Source: Gaiellasilicea sp045403015 (GTDB lineage Bacteria > Actinomycetota > Thermoleophilia > Gaiellales > Gaiellaceae). Taken from it: a DNA stretch of 9,340 nucleotides. The first letter of the stretch is position 1. Each line of letters begins with the position of its first letter. Positions 6,441-9,340 of this stretch are shown here, piece after piece. Under the pieces are notes generated by a model. The model worked only from the letters and a program-made list of their open reading frames with translations. It was not told the DNA's origin and made no database searches. The stretch covers positions 1 through 9,340 of the forward strand of contig JAXIPI010000401.1 in NCBI GenBank assembly GCA_045403015.1, given 5' to 3'. The position numbers and the translations under genes are program-made.

Positions 6441-7237
6441 CCCTGGCCCGCTACGAGTGGGGCGACGACCGGTTGCCTCCGCTCGTCTGCCTGCACGGCG
6501 TCACGAGCCACGGCCGGCACTTCCGCCCGCTCGCGGCGCGGCTCGCCGAGCGCTTTCACGTCATCGCGCTCGACCTGCGCGGCCACGGCGACTCGACCTG
6601 GGAGCCGCCCTGGAATCTCGAGCAGCACGTCGCCGACGTGCTCGATGCCGCTCCCGCGGGACCGTGCATCTGGCTCGGTCACTCCTTCGGGGGCCGTGTT
6701 GCCTACGAGGTCGCAGCCGCGGCCCCGGATCGCGTCGAGCGGCTCGTCCTGCTCGATCCTGCGATCCGGCTTCCCCCCCACGTGGGCCTGGTGACAGCGG
6801 AGAACGCGCGGCGCGACCGGTCGTACGCCTCCTTCGAGGAGGGGCTCGACCGGCGCTACGAGGAGAGCGTGCTCACGACGGCGCCCCGCGAGCTCGTCGA
6901 GACAGAGCTGCGCGAGCACCTCGTTCCCGCTGACGACGGCCGCTGGCGCTACCGGTACTGCCAGAGCGCGGTGGTCGCCGCCTACGGCGAGATGACGCGC
7001 GAGCAGCCGCCCTTCACGCGGGTCCGAATCCCGACGCTGCTCCTGCTCGGCGAGACGTCGTACCTGCCGTACGACGCGCTGCTGGATAACCACGTTGCGG
7101 CGCTCGGGGCCCTGCTCGAGGTCGTTCGCATCCCTGCCGGGCACACGGTTCTGTGGGATGCACTCGCCGATACGGCCGTCGTGGTCGAGCGTTTTCTTGA
7201 CGAAAACGGGGGGTCAGCCTCAAGTTCTGACACCTGA
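6437..7237 (+). CDS. Alpha/beta-fold hydrolase, substrate unknown
   Basis: A 266-residue alpha/beta hydrolase. The oxyanion HG block is CLHGVTSHGRHF (18-29), DLRGHGDS (46-53) follows, the nucleophile elbow GHSFG places Ser83, and the catalytic His is H236 in IPAGHTVLWD. The acid is probably E206 or D213 in LLLLGETSYLPYD. It reads like the esterase/lipase or epoxide-hydrolase-like branch; a dehalogenase is unlikely since the nucleophile is Ser, not Asp. Substrate cannot be read. The start is the GTG at 6437, overlapping the peroxiredoxin stop as GTGA and just before TLARYEWGDD, which lines up with the first strand. A frame open from 6113 adds 108 Arg-rich residues that are only a shadow of the peroxiredoxin gene. 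No signal peptide is seen. Confidence 0.92.
   Translation: MTLARYEWGDDRLPPLVCLHGVTSHGRHFRPLAARLAERFHVIALDLRGHGDSTWEPPWNLEQHVADVLDAAPAGPCIWLGHSFGGRVAYEVAAAAPDRVERLVLLDPAIRLPPHVGLVTAENARRDRSYASFEEGLDRRYEESVLTTAPRELVETELREHLVPADDGRWRYRYCQSAVVAAYGEMTREQPPFTRVRIPTLLLLGETSYLPYDALLDNHVAALGALLEVVRIPAGHTVLWDALADTAVVVERFLDENGGSASSSDT
7190..7208. repeat. Short inverted repeat at the end of the hydrolase gene
   Basis: CGTTTTC, a 5-base loop TTGAC, then GAAAACG: perfect 7-bp arms within the last codons of the hydrolase. It is locally AT-rich against a GC-rich background. No T-run follows on either strand, so it does not look like an intrinsic terminator. The loop plus the next base reads TTGACG, close to a -35 box, but the sequence 16-18 bases downstream is a poor -10. 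Confidence 0.5.
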
Positions 7238-7240
7238 GGC
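7213..7240. repeat. Two interleaved dyads across the hydrolase stop, before the GGDEF/HD-GYP gene
   Basis: GTCAG (7213-7217) can pair with CTGAC (7227-7231), and GCCTCA (7217-7222) with TGAGGC (7235-7240). The pairs are interleaved, so the RNA could form either hairpin or a small pseudoknot. The second 3' arm contains GAGG (7236-7239), the only Shine-Dalgarno-like string upstream of the next start. Pairing would hide it. Chance formation is possible at this GC content. Confidence 0.35.
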
Positions 7241-7253
7241 CGAATCACGGTTG

Positions 7254-8882
7254 GTGAAAACTCGCGAGTTCCTGCACAATCACCTCCCGGCCGGCGGCGA
7301 GCTTCCCGTCGAGGAATGGGAGCGCCGCCATCGTTCGCTGACGCGAATGCTCTGGGTGACGGCCGCGATCCTGGCTGCATTCTCGTACCTCTCGGGCTAC
7401 CACGACGCACACGCGTTGTTGCACGTCGCGGTACTCCTCCCGCTGGCCTTCGCGGCGGCGAGCCGCAAGCTGTCGCGGCTCATGCGGACGTTGATCTGCT
7501 CGCTCGGGCTGCTCACCGGCGCGGCTCTCGGGGTCCACATCGCGGGCGGTGTGATCGAGGCGCACTTCGCGTTCTTCGTGGTCGTCGTGCTCTTGACGGT
7601 CTACGAGGACTGGATTGTCTTCGCGCTCGCTGTCGGCTACGTGCTCGTTCATCACGGCGTTCTCGGCATGGTCGCTGCCGACCAGGTCTTTGCGGCGCCC
7701 GCCCAGTACGCGCATCCGTGGAGATGGGCAACGATTCACGCGGTCTTTGTCGCAGCTGCAGGGGTTGCCGGCCTCATCACCTGGCGACTGAACGAGGACG
7801 TCCGGCGGGAGATGCGCAGGACGCAAGAGCAGCTTCATGCTGCCTCGGTAACCGATGTGCTCACCGAGCTCGGCAACCGCCGCCGCCTGCTCGAGGACCT
7901 CGACGAAGCGATGAGCGTGCCGGGAATGACTCTTTCGCTCTTCGATCTGGACGGATTCAAGATCTATAACGACACGTTTGGCCATCAAGCGGGCGATGCG
8001 CTGCTCGCTCGCTTCGGACGGCGGCTCTCCGACGCGGTCTCCGACGCAGGCGTCGCATACCGCCTGGGCGGCGATGAATTCTGCATCCTCGTCTCGGGGC
8101 CGAGGGCAGACGCTGCGCGCGCTGCTGCGGTCGAAGCGTTGAGCGAGCACGGCGATGCATTCGCAATTGGCAGCTCGCACGGCACGGTCACGCTGCTGAC
8201 GGAGGTTGCGACGCCGGACAAGGCGTTGCTCCTTGCCGACCAGCGCATGTACCACTCAAAGAACGCGGGGCGGATGTCGGCGAGCCGGCAGAGCGCGGAC
8301 GTCCTGCTCAGCGCCCTTGCCGAACGCGACCCCAGACTTACCCGCCACGTCGGGGACGTTGCGGACACCGCGCAGGCCGTTGCGCGTGAGCTCGGCGTGC
8401 CCGAGGATCAACTCGCATCGATCCGGCAGGCGGCGGAGCTCCACGACATCGGCAAGGTTGCGATCCCGGATGCGATTCTCGCGAAGCCAGGCCCGCTCGA
8501 CGAAGACGAACTGACCTTCGTCCGAGCTCACACGGAGATCGGCGAGCGAATCCTTGCCGCCGCCCCGGCACTCTCGCTGGTTGCGAAGCTCGTGCGCCAC
8601 ACCCACGAGCGCTGGGACGGCCGTGGCTACCCCGATCGGCTTGCCCGCGAGCGGATCCCGCTCGGCTCTCGCATCGTGTCTGTCTGCGATGCCTTTGATG
8701 CGATGGTCGGCGAACGCCCGTACCGCAAGTCGCGAAACTTCGAGAGCGCGGTCGAGGAGCTCATCACGTGCGCCGGCTCGCAGTTCGATCCCGACGTGGT
8801 CGCGGCCTTCGTCCGGGTGGTCTCCGGGGCGTCGCTGCCGCCGACTGACTCCGCCGCGGCCTCCGTCGCCGAGCCTGTCTAG
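7254..8882 (+). CDS. Membrane sensor with GGDEF and HD-GYP domains (c-di-GMP synthesis and degradation)
   Basis: A protein of about 542 residues in three parts. Residues 29-180 hold six predicted membrane helices with conserved-looking VHIAGGVIEAHF (94-105), YEDW (117-120) and HH (133-134), ending in WRLNED; I recall this module from actinobacterial chemotaxis receptors and cyclases but know no name for it. The GGDEF domain (about 195-345) has LFDLDGFKIYNDTFGH and an intact GGDEF (272-276), so it should be an active diguanylate cyclase; the RxxD inhibitory site is missing. The HD-GYP domain (about 350-525) has H365, HDIGK (397-401), H426, HTHERWDG (449-456), GYP (458-460) and CDAFDAM (478-484), all expected for c-di-GMP hydrolysis. 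The start is uncertain: GTG 7254 or TTG 7251. Reading from 7095 lies wholly inside the hydrolase and is rejected. Confidence 0.92.
   Translation: MKTREFLHNHLPAGGELPVEEWERRHRSLTRMLWVTAAILAAFSYLSGYHDAHALLHVAVLLPLAFAAASRKLSRLMRTLICSLGLLTGAALGVHIAGGVIEAHFAFFVVVVLLTVYEDWIVFALAVGYVLVHHGVLGMVAADQVFAAPAQYAHPWRWATIHAVFVAAAGVAGLITWRLNEDVRREMRRTQEQLHAASVTDVLTELGNRRRLLEDLDEAMSVPGMTLSLFDLDGFKIYNDTFGHQAGDALLARFGRRLSDAVSDAGVAYRLGGDEFCILVSGPRADAARAAAVEALSEHGDAFAIGSSHGTVTLLTEVATPDKALLLADQRMYHSKNAGRMSASRQSADVLLSALAERDPRLTRHVGDVADTAQAVARELGVPEDQLASIRQAAELHDIGKVAIPDAILAKPGPLDEDELTFVRAHTEIGERILAAAPALSLVAKLVRHTHERWDGRGYPDRLARERIPLGSRIVSVCDAFDAMVGERPYRKSRNFESAVEELITCAGSQFDPDVVAAFVRVVSGASLPPTDSAAASVAEPV
7259..7270. 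repeat. Perfect 12-bp palindrome just inside the GGDEF/HD-GYP gene
   Basis: AACTCGCGAGTT is its own reverse complement and starts 5 bases after the first base of the proposed GTG start. It could be an operator half-site pair or a chance palindrome. It codes for part of KTREF. Confidence 0.4.
8879..8882. other. CTAG shared by two convergent stop codons
   Basis: The palindromic CTAG supplies TAG to the plus-strand c-di-GMP gene (8880-8882) and TAG to the minus-strand FMN reductase gene (8881-8879). The genes overlap tail to tail by 4 bases, leaving no room for an intergenic terminator. Confidence 0.9.
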
Positions 8883-9340
8883 GCGGCGACCGCGGCCCGG
8901 GCCTCGACGGCGTCGGCGAGCGCGTCGACCACCGAGCGAAGCTCGATCAACAACGCCGCATCGACGCCGTTGGCCAGGCGTTCGTCGGCCTTCGCAACGG
9001 CGACCGTGTCCTCGATCGTGCGGGCGCCGAGAGCGCCGAGAACCTTGCGGGTCTCCTCGGCGGCCCAGACGCCGCCGAACATGCCCGTGCTGGAGGACAT
9101 GACGGCGGCCGGCTTGTTCCGGATCGGCGATTCGACGAGCGGTCGCGACGCCCAGTCGAGCGCGTTCTTGAGGACGCCCGGAATCGACGAGTTGTATTCC
9201 GGCGTCGAGATCAACACGGCGTCGGCTTCGTCGAGCGCCGCCTTGAAGTGCTGGACCGGGGCAGGCTGATTGCCCGGGATGTCGTCGTCGGCGTCGTACG
9301 GCGGGATCTCCTTGAGCCCGTGGTACAGCTCGACGTCGAC
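8879..9340 (-). CDS. NADPH-dependent FMN reductase family (flavodoxin-fold) protein, N-terminus outside window
   Basis: Reading leftwards from the right edge gives 153 open residues to the TAG at 8881-8879. The segment includes LKEIPPYDADDD, then AVLISTPEYNSSIPG and VLKNALDWASRP, the signature of the NADPH-dependent FMN reductase / NAD(P)H quinone reductase family, followed by KPAAVMSSSTGMFGG (flavin-binding region). Such enzymes transfer hydride from NAD(P)H to FMN or quinones or reduce azo and chromate compounds. The family is about 180 residues, so roughly 25-30 N-terminal residues, including the phosphate-binding GSLR-type motif, are missing. A GTG at 9217 is not the start, since the frame stays open with conserved residues upstream. 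The gene is convergent with the c-di-GMP gene and shares four bases with it. Confidence 0.92.
   Translation of the reverse strand, partial: VDVELYHGLKEIPPYDADDDIPGNQPAPVQHFKAALDEADAVLISTPEYNSSIPGVLKNALDWASRPLVESPIRNKPAAVMSSSTGMFGGVWAAEETRKVLGALGARTIEDTVAVAKADERLANGVDAALLIELRSVVDALADAVEARAAVAA

Noticed and set aside
5699..7144. Long minus-strand open frame of 481 codons opposite rarA end, ahpE and the hydrolase
   Set aside because: It crosses three plus-strand genes with clear families and shows no domain of its own.
7190..7215. Intrinsic terminator from the CGTTTTC/GAAAACG hairpin
   Set aside because: The stem is followed by a G-run, not a T-run, on the plus strand, and no T-run follows on the minus strand.
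7197..7226. Sigma-70 type promoter with TTGACG as -35
   Set aside because: The best hexamer at 17 bases spacing (TCAAGT) matches a -10 box at only three positions, so the case is too weak to annotate.
7095..7253. Upstream extension of the GGDEF/HD-GYP gene to 7095
   Set aside because: The added residues are an out-of-frame reading of the hydrolase C-terminus that contains its catalytic His; no ribosome site supports it.
1..9340. Mobile elements, CRISPR arrays, tRNA or rRNA genes, defence or toxin-antitoxin systems
   Set aside because: No transposase or integrase motifs, no spaced direct repeats, no tRNA cloverleaf or rRNA sequence was seen; coding genes fill nearly the whole window.

Overview
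The window is about 9.3 kb of high-GC bacterial chromosome with almost no non-coding DNA. GC-rich codon use, GTG starts, many GTGA/ATGA start-stop overlaps, an AhpE-type peroxiredoxin and a six-helix sensor domain that I recall as common in Actinobacteria all point to an actinobacterium. Thermoleophilia is a reasonable guess, but the sequence alone does not settle the class. I see no mobile element, CRISPR array, tRNA or rRNA, and no stretch over 300 bases without a gene.

Layout. A minus-strand run reads leftwards from 4706: compact tryptophan 2,3-dioxygenase (TDO) family protein, M20 metallopeptidase, PabB-type chorismate-utilising enzyme, class IV aminotransferase (PabC-like), DUF1385/YqhQ-type protein, and the first 27 codons of a nicotinate phosphoribosyltransferase-like gene cut by the left edge. 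Every junction overlaps or is 2 nt apart, so this looks like one translationally coupled operon. A plus-strand run reads rightwards from 4727: rarA (replication-stress AAA+ ATPase), ahpE-like peroxiredoxin, alpha/beta hydrolase, and a membrane protein with six predicted helices, a GGDEF domain and an HD-GYP domain (c-di-GMP turnover). At the right edge a minus-strand NADPH-dependent FMN reductase-family gene, lacking its N-terminus, meets the c-di-GMP gene tail to tail; the two stop codons share a CTAG.

The two runs diverge from only 20 bp (4707-4726). This holds a 5-bp-arm inverted repeat whose opposite strands each present a -10-like hexamer exactly 6 nt from a start codon. That suggests a bidirectional promoter making two leaderless mRNAs. 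A second regulatory candidate is the hydrolase/GGDEF junction (7190-7270), which carries four short dyads.

How the genes may work together is inference. PabB plus PabC would make p-aminobenzoate for folate. TDO opens the indole ring of tryptophan or a related indole, and the phosphoribosyltransferase feeds NAD. The plus-strand run groups replication-fork rescue, peroxide removal and second-messenger control, as in a stress-response set. I found no clear undescribed system. The best leads are the altered substrate loop of the compact TDO, its operon partners, the divergent promoter, and the histidine-rich membrane sensor.
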